From contig NW_026042412.1 of assembly GCF_023856365.1 (NCBI RefSeq), forward strand, positions 248,001 through 312,000: a stretch of DNA of 64,000 nt. Reading direction: 5' to 3'. Below the pieces are notes generated by a model. It ran no database searches, was not told the DNA's origin, and saw only the letters and a list, made by a program, of their open reading frames with translations. This stretch comes from Brienomyrus brachyistius. Taxonomy: Eukaryota > Chordata > Actinopteri > Osteoglossiformes > Mormyridae. The translations under genes were made by a program, and so were the position numbers. This document shows positions 31,340 through 42,599 of the stretch, piece after piece; within the stretch, counting starts at the first letter, position 1; every line of letters begins with the position of its first letter.

Positions 31340-31411
31340 TGCTGGATAGTGTAGTGGTAAGATCGCCGCCTTTCACACGGGAGACCGGGGTTCGAATCCC
31401 GGTTGTGGCCA
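31340..31411 (+). tRNA. tRNA-Glu(UUC)-like, pair 10 left
   Basis: Consensus copy in a full 970-bp unit. Confidence 0.55.
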
Positions 31412-31484
31412 AAAATATATTTTATATATTTTATATATTTATATTATATTTATATTATATTTTTTATATATTGTATTATATAGT

Positions 31485-31556
31485 TGCTGGATAGTGTAGT
31501 GGTAAGATCGCCGCCTTTCACACGGGAGACCGGGGTTCGAATCCCGGTTGTGGCCA
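31485..31556 (+). tRNA. tRNA-Glu(UUC)-like, pair 10 right
   Basis: Consensus copy. The next unit ends with a rearranged AT-rich part in place of its left copy. Confidence 0.55.
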
Positions 31557-32338
31557 GAAACAACTGCTATCACAACTAGAGATTGATGAGGTACAACACG
31601 ATTGCTACGACAAGGGGGAGCCAGGACGACAGGTCAGGGGGGAGATATCATCATCCCCACATTCCGAGATTGGGTACCAAGCCCCATATATATTAGTAGG
31701 CTGAATACAAGAGCAGCTGACCTGAGAAATAAGAAATAAGCTAAGCTGGAAACCTGGACCCTCCGACCAAGAATGCGTGAAGTACCCTCAGAAGGTCTAC
31801 TAGAAGATGTACGTAGAAGACTACTACAGATCAGCTGATCTACACCACAGCAACAGTGATCCTTGAGCTGGACCGTCTTTGAAGACTCCGTAAATCTCCG
31901 TATAATAATATATATCTACGGGAACGAGCAGAGAACAAGAACAAGATTTGTAAATGTAAGATTTGAAGGACCCGGCATGAAAAATAGAATAGTTCTCGTC
32001 ATTAGTGAACATGTGTCTCGTCATTGTGTATCATGGACAGTAAGAGGGGGATCAATAGAGTGTTGTTATTATAACGTCTAAAAAGTATGATGGTCTGTCG
32101 ATAAATCAATCAGATAAATAATGAAGTCGTTTTCGCGAACACGCTGGAAAAGCCAGGGGCCGGACCGACTGTAGGGGGCGTGGCCAGAGACAGCCATCTC
32201 AGGCTGTCAAGTCTCCCGTTTTGGCCGGGAAACTACCGTATTTTACTTCTCTTTTATATATATTTTACTTCTATTTTATATATTTTATATATTTATATTA
32301 TATTTATATTATATTTTTTATATATTGTATTATATAGT

Positions 32339-32410
32339 TGCTGGATAGTGTAGTGGTAAGATCGCCGCCTTTCACACGGGAGACCGGGGTTCGAATCCCG
32401 GTTGTGGCCA
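32339..32410 (+). tRNA. tRNA-Glu(UUC)-like, single copy before LTR 4
   Basis: Consensus copy. The left copy and the end of the GC-rich part are replaced by ACTTCTCTTTTATATATATT-type sequence, apparently through recombination between T-rich words. LTR copy 4 follows. Confidence 0.55.
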
Positions 32411-33989
32411 GAAACAACTGCTATCACAACTAGAGATTGATGTAAGGACATAAAACTTATAGGTCCTGCAGGCCCCAACTCTGATCAGCCTGCATCAGTC
32501 CATCTCAGAGCTCCAAGAAAAGGATCCACTGGCCCAGGCAAGATTGGACTCCACGCATCAAACCATCCCTTTTAAGGAAGGCAAAGCCCTGCCGGCTCCT
32601 GAGAATAACTGGAGCAATACAGAAAAAGCAAGACCTTTCACCCCCTGGAGTGGCCGGAGTTCCACAGTCAAACCACAGCAACAACAGCTGTCAGTCCCCA
32701 GACACAGACACCTTTTCCACTAGAAATAGGATAACTCACCACACATAGATGTTAGGGACAAATACACGCATGTTTGGTCTCGTTTGAATAGGCATGAGAC
32801 GGCGAGTGTTATACACTCAGATTTAAGGCAGTATAGTTTTCCCTAAGAGAACTATAGAAACTTCGGCTAAACCCACCAAACTGAGAGAGCCTCTCACATG
32901 GCAGAACAAGGGAATTACGACCACCCCCTAAAGTGATCTGATTGGCTGAGGACTTGAGAACCAAGGCCAACAATGCCCCTAAAATTAACCGTTGACCGAA
33001 ATTGGTCAGTCTTCAGAGACATGCCATCACCTGGTTTGGATACTTAAGGAAGGGCCTCAGAAGGATTCGGGGAGTTACTCTGTAATCAGAGCTCCCACAG
33101 AGAACTGCGTGAAAGTCCATCTGTAGTCAGATACTTTCCGCAGAACTTTGTGCACTCTCAGCTGAGGAATGTGATTGTTTAATATTGTATTTGTCCAAAT
33201 GTATTTACAAGTATGTGGCCACATGTCAATAATTATATATTGTAATATGTTTAATAAATGTTGTCTTGATTACTTCATGACTGTCTGATTTGCTAACTTC
33301 TTTATAAACTTTCCAGATTGGACTTCTATCCTGATTAGGACTAAAGTGATAAATACTATCTTGCAGCCTCTGGGTTAAATCCCCTTTATCCGGGTCCCAA
33401 ACTCGACTGCCCAAGTTAAGTTAGGTGGATACCAAAACCGCACCTCTGGAGTTCGCACACGCTCAGTTACGGGCCGACTTAACACTACGATCCCTGAAGT
33501 CAACGAAATTTTTCGGACGCACCTCGGGTGGAGCCCCCCCCTCACTCCCCACACAAGCTGCCCGCCCCCTCATCAGCGCCAATCAACACCTATTGTTTTG
33601 CAAATGAAAGCGGAGTTTCACGGTTTCAGCTTCGGGTCTGCACAGAAACGTTTTCTAACAGTGTGGTCTGAGGAATCGTAAAATACATGCGTTAATATAT
33701 CCTAATTTGAAACACAGTTGAATCCCCATTTCTCTTGATTCGGTAATTTCAGTTTCAAGAAAGTATTTGATGGAATAAATACATGCATTTGCTTACTGCC
33801 TGTAGCAATCGGTAATCTGATTTTCAGTTTTAAAGTTCGATCAGGGCTAAATGACACATTAATTAATTTATGTCATTAAAATTACCCTGGCATGATATTT
33901 GCATTATAAATGTACCGACAGACAAAGCATTTTTATAGGTAATGAAGAAAAACCTGCAACTTGCAATGTGCAAAGACCGTAATCCCCGT

Positions 33990-34375
33990 AAGAAGTGCAT
34001 GCACACAAAAGACTGCTGATTACTATGTCCATTTGTTATGAGAGAGCACAATGCGCTTTGAATGTAAACACTGACGTTGCTACTTGCGAAAAAGATCGCG
34101 CAGTTATGAGCGCACAAAAGACTGTAAATTACTGAGGACGTGTGTGCATTTGTGCGTAGGATTATGAGATGCCACGGTGAACTTCACACGGAAGCAATTC
34201 ACATGTTACATGGGAAACATTGCGCAGTTATCAGCGCACAAAAGACTGTAAATTACTCCCGACGTGTGTGCATTTGTGTGTGGGATTATGAGATGCCGCA
34301 GTGCACACAAACACTTCGTGATGTACGTATGAAACAGGATGGGCAATTATGAGCACACAAAAGTGCTAATTATTC
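33990..34375. repeat. Imperfect tandem repeats of about 110-124 bp within the piggyBac-type element
   Basis: The word GCGCACAAAAGACTGTAAAT (or close variants) occurs near 33999, 34109, 34233 and 34353, followed by GACGTGTGTGCATTTGTG in the middle two repeats and by GGATTATGAGATGCC. Subterminal repeats are often transposase-binding regions, but that role is inferred. Confidence 0.6.
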
Positions 34376-34676
34376 AAAAACAGATTGTGGTCCAGATATA
34401 TAATTACGGCATAATAAAAAAAAAGACTTTCGCGTGCGTGTGTGTTTCCGTATCACATTCAATCGGTTATTTTTGATATAATAAATACATACAGTTGATG
34501 TCTGCAACAATCTGTGTAACCTTATTCAGTTGTAAAAGTTAGAGCTAAAAGATAAATTGATTTACATATATCGGTAAAAGAACCCTGGCATAACATTAGC
34601 GCGATATATGCATTATAAATGAATCACTAAGTAAGAACTCAGGACACTGCAGCTGCGCTTTGCATGAAGGCTAAAG

Positions 34677-34917
34677 ATGGCTCTGTTTGGGAAAAAGAAA
34701 CTTCGGCGTCGATTTATGCAAGAAAAAGAGACTGAAAAAGAAATGAAGACACAGCTTAGACAAGCTTCTGTTCCTCAGCTTGCCACTGGAAAGGACTCAG
34801 TGTAAGGTGCTCCGTCACTGTAATAGGAACCACAGTACAGAGAGATGTGTGCAGTGTGACAGGTACACCTGTCGCAAGTGTAGGAAGGAGGGTCCTTGGG
34901 TGTGTGATGACTGCTAG
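34677..34917 (+). pseudogene. piggyBac transposase C-terminal zinc-finger relic
   Basis: A first frame (MALFGKKKLRRRF to ATGKDSV, then stop) is joined by a one-base frameshift near 34800 to a second frame. The second frame reads RHCNRNHSTERC and then C-x2-C-x4-C-x2-C-x7-C-x2-C, ending at a TAG. This cross-brace Cys pattern at the very C terminus is characteristic of piggyBac transposases, where it binds the element ends. It fits the TTAA duplication around the host element. Confidence 0.75.
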
Positions 34918-37015
34918 TGGATAGAAAAGGTTTTGTATCTTTAGTGTATGTGCTTATTTTGTATAATAAATGTGTATCTTCCACTTGAATGACACGGACT
35001 CTCTCTCTCTATCATACACACACATGCTCTTTATCTTTATACCATCTGATACTTGAAATTTACACATTCTTTGTCAATATTCCTGCAGCTTGTACTCGTG
35101 AATCAATGATGCAACTTTTTCCCATGTGGCACATGAAGTGTTTACATCAGAAATGCACATGCGTGCACATGTATGACATGTTATTTCATCATACATTTAC
35201 ACATATAGTTGTAGACACAGAACATACATCAAAATATATGTATTTGCTATATCAAAATATATTTGTGTAATTGACACCACGGTTACCGTAGTAGATTTGG
35301 GGGTTCCACTGTATTTCAAATTATTATGTATCAAAGCATGTGAATCCTTACAACACATCACTAGATAAACTCTTTAGTGCAGACCTGAGTTGAAGAAGTG
35401 ACTTCAGGCTGGGGGGCGACTTCAGCTGAGTGACTGTGATTCATTTGCAAAACAAAAGGTGTTAATGGTGCTGGAGAGGGGGCGGGCAGCTTGTGAGGGG
35501 AGTAAGAGGGGGGGCTCCTTGTGAGGAGAGCCTCATTTTTCCAGGAATTCTAGTGTTAACCTCTGAGGTCAACACATGCTGATGAAAGGTACCGGTCTGC
35601 CCTCTGAGGGGCGTACACACTATGTTCCTAGGCACCGGGCATAGTCCCTGAGACGCTCACATGGTAAGACAATGGGCGGCATCGGCGGAGTCCCTGAGAC
35701 GAGCCCAAAGTAAAACCTCGTACAAACTACCGCAACAAAAGGTGCGCCGTCACAGCCGCTGAGGTTGACACATGTTATGATATGGGCTGCCCCCGGCTGA
35801 GCCTCTGAGGTGGATGTACGTGTGGTTCGGGTAAACATCGGCTTAATCTCCGAGGCACCCACATGCTCAGTAATTGGCAGACACTGGGCCTTTGGGAAAT
35901 TATATAGGTCGAGGGACCCGAATAATCAGAGGCTGACATTGTCTTAAATGGTGCCGATTTCCGTGCATCTAAGACAAACCCTGTGGAACAAGCCCACGGA
36001 TCGCCCTGTCGGCCGAGGCGAATCTGGCGGACTCCTTCGTCAGGGGTAAACTAGAGTTGGTAATCTAAAGGAGAGTCCCGAAGTAATCCGAACAACATAA
36101 ACGTCATGACTACAATATACTGAAATAAGGTCATTAATAAAATGGAGTCAGATGTGTGTCTAAAAGAATATCTTGTATATTAAAAAGGGTAAGTAATTCC
36201 CAGGAGCGCTTGGAAGGACCAACACGCATTCACAGCCTTCGGCTGCGCCATTGGATTCCGCCATTGGGCCAGTGGGCGGCTCCCTACATTGATGAGGTAC
36301 AACACGATTGCTACGACAAGGGGGAGCCAGGACGACAGGTCAGGGGGGAGATATCATCATCCCCACATTCCGAGATTGGGTACCAAGCCCCATATATATT
36401 AGTAGGCTGAATACAAGAGCAGCTGACCTGAGAAATAAGAAATAAGCTAAGCTGGAAACCTGGACCCTCCGACCAAGAATGCGTGAAGTACCCTCAGAAG
36501 GTCTACTAGAAGATGTACGTAGAAGACTACTACAGATCAGCTGATCTACACCACAGCAACAGTGATCCTTGAGCTGGACCGTCTTTGAAGACTCCGTAAA
36601 TCTCCGTATAATAATATATATCTACGGGAACGAGCAGAGAACAAGAACAAGATTTGTAAATGTAAGATTTGAAGGACCCGGCATGAAAAATAGAATAGTT
36701 CTCGTCATTAGTGAACATGTGTCTCGTCATTGTGTATCATGGACAGTAAGAGGGGGATCAATAGAGTGTTGTTATTATAACGTCTAAAAAGTATGATGGT
36801 CTGTCGATAAATCAATCAGATAAATAATGAAGTCGTTTTCGCGAACACGCTGGAAAAGCCAGGGGCCGGACCGACTGTAGGGGGCGTGGCCAGAGACAGC
36901 CATCTCAGGCTGTCAAGTCTCCCGTTTTGGCCGGGAAACTACCGTATTTTACTTCTCTTTCCCGCCGTCCTCCCGTATTAGTATTTTCCCGTAAATCTCC
37001 CTTATATTATATAGT

Positions 37016-37087
37016 TGCTGGATAGTGTAGTGGTAAGATCGCCGCCTTTCACACGGGAGACCGGGGTTCGAATCCCGGTTGTGGCCA
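37016..37087 (+). tRNA. tRNA-Glu(UUC)-like, pair 11 left
   Basis: Consensus copy. It has the same shortened 64-bp spacer as pair 4, and both pairs follow directly after an LTR copy. This suggests that the stretch LTR + unit + pair was copied as a block. Confidence 0.55.
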
Positions 37088-37151
37088 AAAATATATTTTA
37101 TATATTTATATTATATTTATATTATATTTTTTATATATTGTATTATATAGT

Positions 37152-37223
37152 TGCTGGATAGTGTAGTGGTAAGATCGCCGCCTTTCACACGGGAGACCGG
37201 GGTTCGAATCCCGGTTGTGGCCA
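37152..37223 (+). tRNA. tRNA-Glu(UUC)-like, pair 11 right
   Basis: Consensus copy, followed by the usual tail and a unit of the short GC-rich form. Confidence 0.55.
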
Positions 37224-37927
37224 GAAACAACTGCTATCACAACTAGAGATTGATGAGGTACAACACGATTGCTACGACAAGGGGGAGCCAGGACGACAGG
37301 TCAGGGGGGAGATATCATCATCCCCACATTCCGAGATTGGGTACCAAGCCCCATATATATTAGTAGGCTGAATACAAGAGCAGCTGACCTGAGAAATAAG
37401 AAATAAGCTAAGCTGGAAACCTGGACCCTCCGACCAAGAATGCGTGAAGTACCCTCAGAAGGTCTACTAGAAGATGTACGTAGAAGACTACTACAGATCA
37501 GCTGATCTACACCACAGCAACAGTGATCCTTGAGCTGGACCGTCTTTGAAGACTCCGTAAATCTCCGTATAATAATATATATCTACGGGAACGAGCAGAG
37601 AACAAGAACAAGATTTGTAAATGTAAGATTTGAAGGACCCGGCATGAAAAATAGAATAGTTCTCGTCATTAGTGAACATGTGTCTCGTCATTGTGTATCA
37701 TGGACAGTAAGAGGGGGATCAATAGAGTGTTGTTATTATAACGTCTAAAAATTATGATGGTCTGTCGATAAATCAATCAGATAAATAATGAAGTCGTTTT
37801 CGCTGGAAAAGCCATCTCAGGCTGTCAAGTCTCCCGTTTTGGCCGGGAAACTACCGTATTTTACTTCTCTTTCGCGCCGTCCTCCCGTATTAGTATTTTC
37901 CCGTAAATCTCCCTTATATTATATAGT

Positions 37928-37999
37928 TGCTGGATAGTGTAGTGGTAAGATCGCCGCCTTTCACACAGGAGACCGGGGTTCGAATCCCGGTTGTGGCCA
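37928..37999 (+). tRNA. tRNA-Glu(UUC)-like, pair 12 left
   Basis: It has CACACAGGAG instead of CACACGGGAG, altering the anticodon stem. Confidence 0.55.
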
Positions 38000-38061
38000 A
38001 AAATATATTTTATATATTTTATATATTTATATTATATTTATATTATATTGTATTATATAGT

Positions 38062-38133
38062 TGCTGGATAGTGTAGTGGTAAGATCGCCGCCTTTCACAC
38101 GGGAGACCGGGGTTCGAATCCCGGTTGTGGCCA
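38062..38133 (+). tRNA. tRNA-Glu(UUC)-like, pair 12 right
   Basis: Consensus copy. The spacer before it is shortened by loss of the TTTTTATATAT part. LTR copy 5 follows. Confidence 0.55.
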
Positions 38134-38163
38134 GAAACAACTGCTATCACAACTAGAGATTGA

Positions 38164-39934
38164 TGTAAGGACATAAAACTTATAGGTCCTGCAGGCCCCA
38201 ACTCTGATCAGCCTGCATCAGTCCATCTCAGAGCTCCAAGAAAAGGATCCACTGGCCCAGGCAAGATTGGACTCCACGCATCAAACCATCCCTTTTAAGG
38301 AAGGCAAAGCCCTGCCGGCTCCTGAGAATAACTGGAGCAATACAGAAAAAGCAAGACCTTTCACCCCCTGGAGTGGCCGGAGTTCCACAGTCAAACCACA
38401 GCAACAACAGCTGTCAGTCCCCAGACACAGACACCTTTTCCACTAGAAATAGGATAACTCACCACACATAGATGTTAGGGACAAATACACGCATGTTTGG
38501 TCTCGTTTGAATAGGCATGAGACGGCGAGTGTTATACACTCAGATTTAAGGCAGTATAGTTTTCCCTAAGAGAACTATAGAAACTTCGGCTAAACCCACC
38601 AAACTGAGAGAGCCTCTCACATGGCAGAACAAGGGAATTACGACCACCCCCTAAAGTGATCTGATTGGCTGAGGACTTGAGAACCAAGGCCAACAATGCC
38701 CCTAAAATTAACCGTTGACCGAAATTGGTCAGTCTTCAGAGACATGCCATCACCTGGTTTGGATACTTAAGGAAGGGCCTCAGAAGGATTCGGGGAGTTA
38801 CTCTGTAATCAGAGCTCCCACAGAGAACTGCGTGAAAGTCCATCTGTAGTCAGATACTTTCCGCAGAACTTTGTGCACTCTCAGCTGAGGAATGTGATTG
38901 TTTAATATTGTATTTGTCCAAATGTATTTACAAGTATGTGGCCACATGTCAATAATTATATATTGTAATATGTTTAATAAATGTTGTCTTGATTACTTCA
39001 TGACTGTCTGATTTGCTAACTTCTTTATAAACTTTCCAGATTGGACTTCTATCCTGATTAGGACTAAAGTGATAAATACTATCTTGCAGCCTCTGGGTTA
39101 AATCCCCTTTATCCGGGTCCCAAACTCGACTGCCCAAGTTAAGTTAGGTGGATACCAAAACCGCACCTCTGGAGTTCGCACACGCTCAGTTACGGGCCGA
39201 CTTAACCTCTGAGGTCAACACATGCTGATGAAAGGTACCGGTCTGCCCTCTGAGGGGCGTACACACTATGTTCCTAGGCACCGGGCATAGTCCCTGAGAC
39301 GCTCACATGGTAAGACAATGGGCGGCATCGGCGGAGTCCCTGAGACGAGCCCAAAGTAAAACCTCGTACAAACTACCGCAACAAAAGGTGCGCCGTCACA
39401 GCCGCTGAGGTTGACACATGTTATGATATGGGCTGCCCCCGGCTGAGCCTCTGAGGTGGATGTACGTGTGGTTCGGGTAAACATCGGCTTAATCTCCGAG
39501 GCACCCACATGCTCAGTAATTGGCAGACACTGGGCCTTTGGGAAATTATATAGGTCGAGGGACCCGAATAATCAGAGGCTGACATTGTCTTAAATGGTGC
39601 CGATTTCCGTGCATCTAAGACAAACCCTGTGGAACAAGCCCACGGATCGCCCTGTCGGCCGAGGCGAATCTGGCGGACTCCTTCGTCAGGGGTAAACTAG
39701 AGTTGGTAATCTAAAGGAGAGTCCCGAAGTAATCCGAACAACATAAACGTCATGACTACAATATACTGAAATAAGGTCATTAATAAAATGGAGTCAGATG
39801 TGTGTCTAAAAGAATATCTTGTATATTAAAAAGGGTAAGTAATTCCCAGGAGCGCTTGGAAGGACCAACACGCATTCACAGCCTTCGGCTGCGCCATTGG
39901 ATTCCGCCATTGGGCCAGTGGGCGGCTCCCTACA
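38164..39934 (+). mobile_element. Solo LTR copy 5 (1771 bp, complete)
   Basis: TTGA lies at 38160-38163 and 39935-39938. Length and ends are identical to copies 2 and 3, with no piggyBac-type insertion. Confidence 0.8.
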
Positions 39935-40661
39935 TTGATGAGGTACAACACGATTGCTACGACAAGGGGGAGCCAGGACGACAGGTCAGGGGGGAGATAT
40001 CATCATCCCCACATTCCGAGATTGGGTACCAAGCCCCATATATATTAGTAGGCTGAATACAAGAGCAGCTGACCTGAGAAATAAGAAATAAGCTAAGCTG
40101 GAAACCTGGACCCTCCGACCAAGAATGCGTGAAGTACCCTCAGAAGGTCTACTAGAAGATGTACGTAGAAGACTACTACAGATCAGCTGATCTACACCAC
40201 AGCAACAGTGATCCTTGAGCTGGACCGTCTTTGAAGACTCCGTAAATCTCCGTATAATAATATATATCTACGGGAACGAGCAGAGAACAAGAACAAGATT
40301 TGTAAATGTAAGATTTGAAGGACCCGGCATGAAAAATAGAATAGTTCTCGTCATTAGTGAACATGTGTCTCGTCATTGTGTATCATGGACAGTAAGAGGG
40401 GGATCAATAGAGTGTTGTTATTATAACGTCTAAAAAGTATGATGGTCTGTCGATAAATCAATCAGATAAATAATGAAGTCGTTTTCGCGAACACGCTGGA
40501 AAAGCCAGGGGCCGGACCGACTGTAGGGGGCGTGGCCAGAGACAGCCATCTCAGGCTGTCAAGTCTCCCGTTTTGGCCGGGAAACTACCGTATTTTACTT
40601 CTCTTTCCCGCCGTCCTCCCGTATTAGTATTTTCCCGTAAATCTCCCTTATATTATATAGT

Positions 40662-40733
40662 TGCTGGATAGTGTAGTGGTAAGATCGCCGCCTTTCACAC
40701 GGGAGACCGGGGTTCGAATCCCGGTTGTGGCCA
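40662..40733 (+). tRNA. tRNA-Glu(UUC)-like, pair 13 left
   Basis: Consensus copy in the last unit of the array. Confidence 0.55.
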
Positions 40734-40806
40734 AAAATATATTTTATATATTTTATATATTTATATTATATTTATATTATATTTTTTATATATTGTATTA
40801 TATAGT

Positions 40807-40878
40807 TGCTGGATAGTGTAGTGGTAAGATCGCCGCCTTTCACACGGGAGACCGGGGTTCGAATCCCGGTTGTGGCCA
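40807..40878 (+). tRNA. tRNA-Glu(UUC)-like, pair 13 right
   Basis: Consensus copy. Unlike other right members, it is followed by AAAAATATATTTT, as left members are, and then by the AT tract shared with 14828-14921. It marks the right edge of the array. Confidence 0.55.
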
Positions 40879-40980
40879 AAAATATATTTTATATATTTTA
40901 TATATTTATATTTATATTTATATTATATTTTATATAATTTATATTATTTTATATTTCCTGTCTTAAAATGTAAGGGATAC

Positions 40981-41756
40981 TGGAGCCTGGTTGCGGTGGT
41001 GGGATGGCTCACGGCGGGTGCCGGAAAATTTCCTTTATTTTCAAATCCAAACCTTGACAGGTATGCTGCTGTTCCAAATCATGGGTGCATGTTACAAGTG
41101 CGGAACATATTTTAACTTAGTACTAACTTAGCATCATATTTGATCTGATTCGACTGAATATCCCAGGTTTCCATCTCTCATGCATCTGGTGTGACGTGTT
41201 TTCAGACTCTCAGGCTGGCGCCTGAGAAACGTCTCACTCCGGCCAGCTGACCAAAGTTGGTAACCTTGGTATTGTGTGTAGGAGATTCGGTATAACTATA
41301 ATTTCGTTCTCCATTTGCATGCCCGAAGTGTCTTTAAGTGTTATGTAGTTTTGCCTGAAACGCAAAAATAAAACAAAGCAATTAAAGCCGATCAGTGGCT
41401 CAAATTGTGCTGTAGCGATTGAAGAACTTTTGTCGGAAGTTGGATTCGAACTTGGGATGCCTTACTTGGGAGAACAGAATGCCAGAATAGAGTAGGTTAA
41501 GTCCAGCCTTGGCTTCCAAGCTGACGTTTTTCTACATATGTGCTTGTGTATCATGGACAGTAAGAGGGGGCAGGCAAGGAGAGAATTTCTCTCTTTGGGG
41601 ATCAATAGAGTGTTGTTATTATAACGTCTAAAAAGTATGATGGTCTGTCGATAAATCAATAACAATATCAATGAAGTCAATGTTTATCTAAAGGAATCAG
41701 AATTCAGGAAAAGCCAGGGGCCGGACCGAGTGTAGGGGGCGTGGCCAGAGACAGCC
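40981..41756. repeat. Right flank of the array, homologous to 16644-17400
   Basis: It starts TGGAGCCTGGTTGCGG and follows the left flank through GTGCTTGTGTATCATGGACAG and ATCAATAGAGTG. It lacks the AAGAAATCTTACGGGAATTG segment (present at 16887-16906) and diverges after ATAAATCAATAACA. Confidence 0.8.
41431..41525 (-). tRNA. tRNA-Leu-like relic, second copy
   Basis: Counterpart of 17108-17199. The region around its B box reads AAGTTCGAATCC, with three extra bases in the T-arm, so this copy is more degenerate. Confidence 0.3.
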
Positions 41757-42046
41757 TGCTGACTGTTCCAAATCATGGGTGCATGTTACAAGTCCGGAAC
41801 ATATTTTAACTTAGTACTAACTTAGCATCATATTTGATCTGATTCGACTGAATATCCCAGGTTTCCATCTCTCATGCATCTGGTGTGACGTGTTTTCAGA
41901 CTCTCAGGCTGGCGCAAAGAAATCTTACGGGAATTGAACGTCTCACTCCGGTCAGCTGACCAAAGTTGGTAACCTTGGTATTGTATGTAGGAGATTCGGT
42001 ATAACTATAATTTCGTTCTCCATTTACATGCCCGTAGTGTCTTTAA
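41757..42046. repeat. Further partial copy of the array flank
   Basis: Sequence from CTGTTCCAAATCATGGGTGC to GCCCGTAGTGTCTTTAA matches 16731-17015, including the AAGAAATCTTACGGGAATTG segment missing in the adjacent copy. Unrelated sequence follows. Confidence 0.8.
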
Positions 42047-42599
42047 CCGGCTGCACAAACTGGATCCGCCTCCATTACGACACAACTTTGCCCTTATTGG
42101 CTTAAGAATTTAGTCACATACATGACGTATATCTGCTATTTCTCCCGAGAAGCAGGTAAAGCAGTGGTAACTGCTTTGTAGTTAATTTACCTGGTAAAAT
42201 TAAGTTTAAATAAATGATATAAATACTGTAATAGTACTCGTGAGCTTTGTTTATTTGTTATTAGTTATTGTAATGTTGCGCTGCTTTATTTGTTTAATCG
42301 TCTAGTCTGTGGAGACATTCAAGTTAATCAAATAAGAATTGCACTGTACACTGTACATGACCATAAAAACTTTGTATCCTTGAAATAAATGTTTTTGATC
42401 TTTTCCTTGGCAGTTATCTTTTTACACAGGGCCTCTATGTACACGATAGTTTTTTTTTTCACGACTAACAGTATGGATCAGGAGTTGGTTATTGTAAAAG
42501 AAGTAATGTGCATGCAGGTGATATTTGTATAGATTTATCCACACCCTTGTAGCAGTGCTGCCATTGCAGTCAGATCTCGCAAACTAGGAGTATTAGTTG
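42047..42599. other. Non-coding stretch, nothing recognised
   Basis: AT-rich sequence with no credible ORF and no repeat shared with the rest of the window that I could see. Confidence 0.4.

Larger units (their letters stand above)
33483..35555 (+). mobile_element. piggyBac-type DNA transposon, degenerate (2073 bp)
   Basis: It is flanked by TTAA at 33479-33482 and 35556-35559, and the other LTR copies give the exact empty site with a single TTAA. The termini are imperfect inverted repeats: CACTACGATCCCTGAAG at the left and CACTAGAATTCCTGGAA read inward from the right, 12 of 17 matching. A broken transposase C terminus lies near the middle and AATAAA follows it near 34964. Most of the transposase, including the catalytic domain, is absent. 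Confidence 0.85.
32441..36288 (+). mobile_element. Solo LTR copy 4, interrupted by a piggyBac-type element
   Basis: Ends and TTGA duplications (32437-32440 and 36289-36292) are as in copy 2. Removing 33483-35555 plus one TTAA restores exactly 1771 bp, so the interruption is a clean transposon insertion between the CGACTTAA and CCTCTGAGG words of the LTR. Confidence 0.8.
17364..40980 (+). repeat. Tandem array of about 0.97-kb units carrying tRNA-like pairs
   Basis: The unit order is: GAGGTACAACACG leader; a mid part with CGGCATGAAAAATAG and GTATCATGGACAG; a GC-rich part ending CTCCCGTATTAGTATTTTCC; a left tRNA-like gene; a TA-rich spacer of about 65-75 bp; a right tRNA-like gene; and a CAACTGCTATCACAAC tail. 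Leaders start near 19282, 20226, 22650, 25124, 26085, 27055, 28025, 28946, 29704, 30618, 31588, 36294, 37255 and 39940. Complete units are 944-970 bp, with deletion forms of 921, 914 and 758 bp. Five LTR copies interrupt it. ORFs of 66 and 72 aa recurring in each unit overlap on opposite strands and are not credible genes. Confidence 0.9.

Noticed and set aside
19328..40433. Recurring 66-aa (minus) and 72-aa (plus) ORFs in each array unit, and 62-, 80- and 84-aa ORFs in each LTR copy
   Set aside because: Identical because the units are copied; opposite-strand overlap, no domain, and no codon-level divergence to test. They are treated as chance frames.
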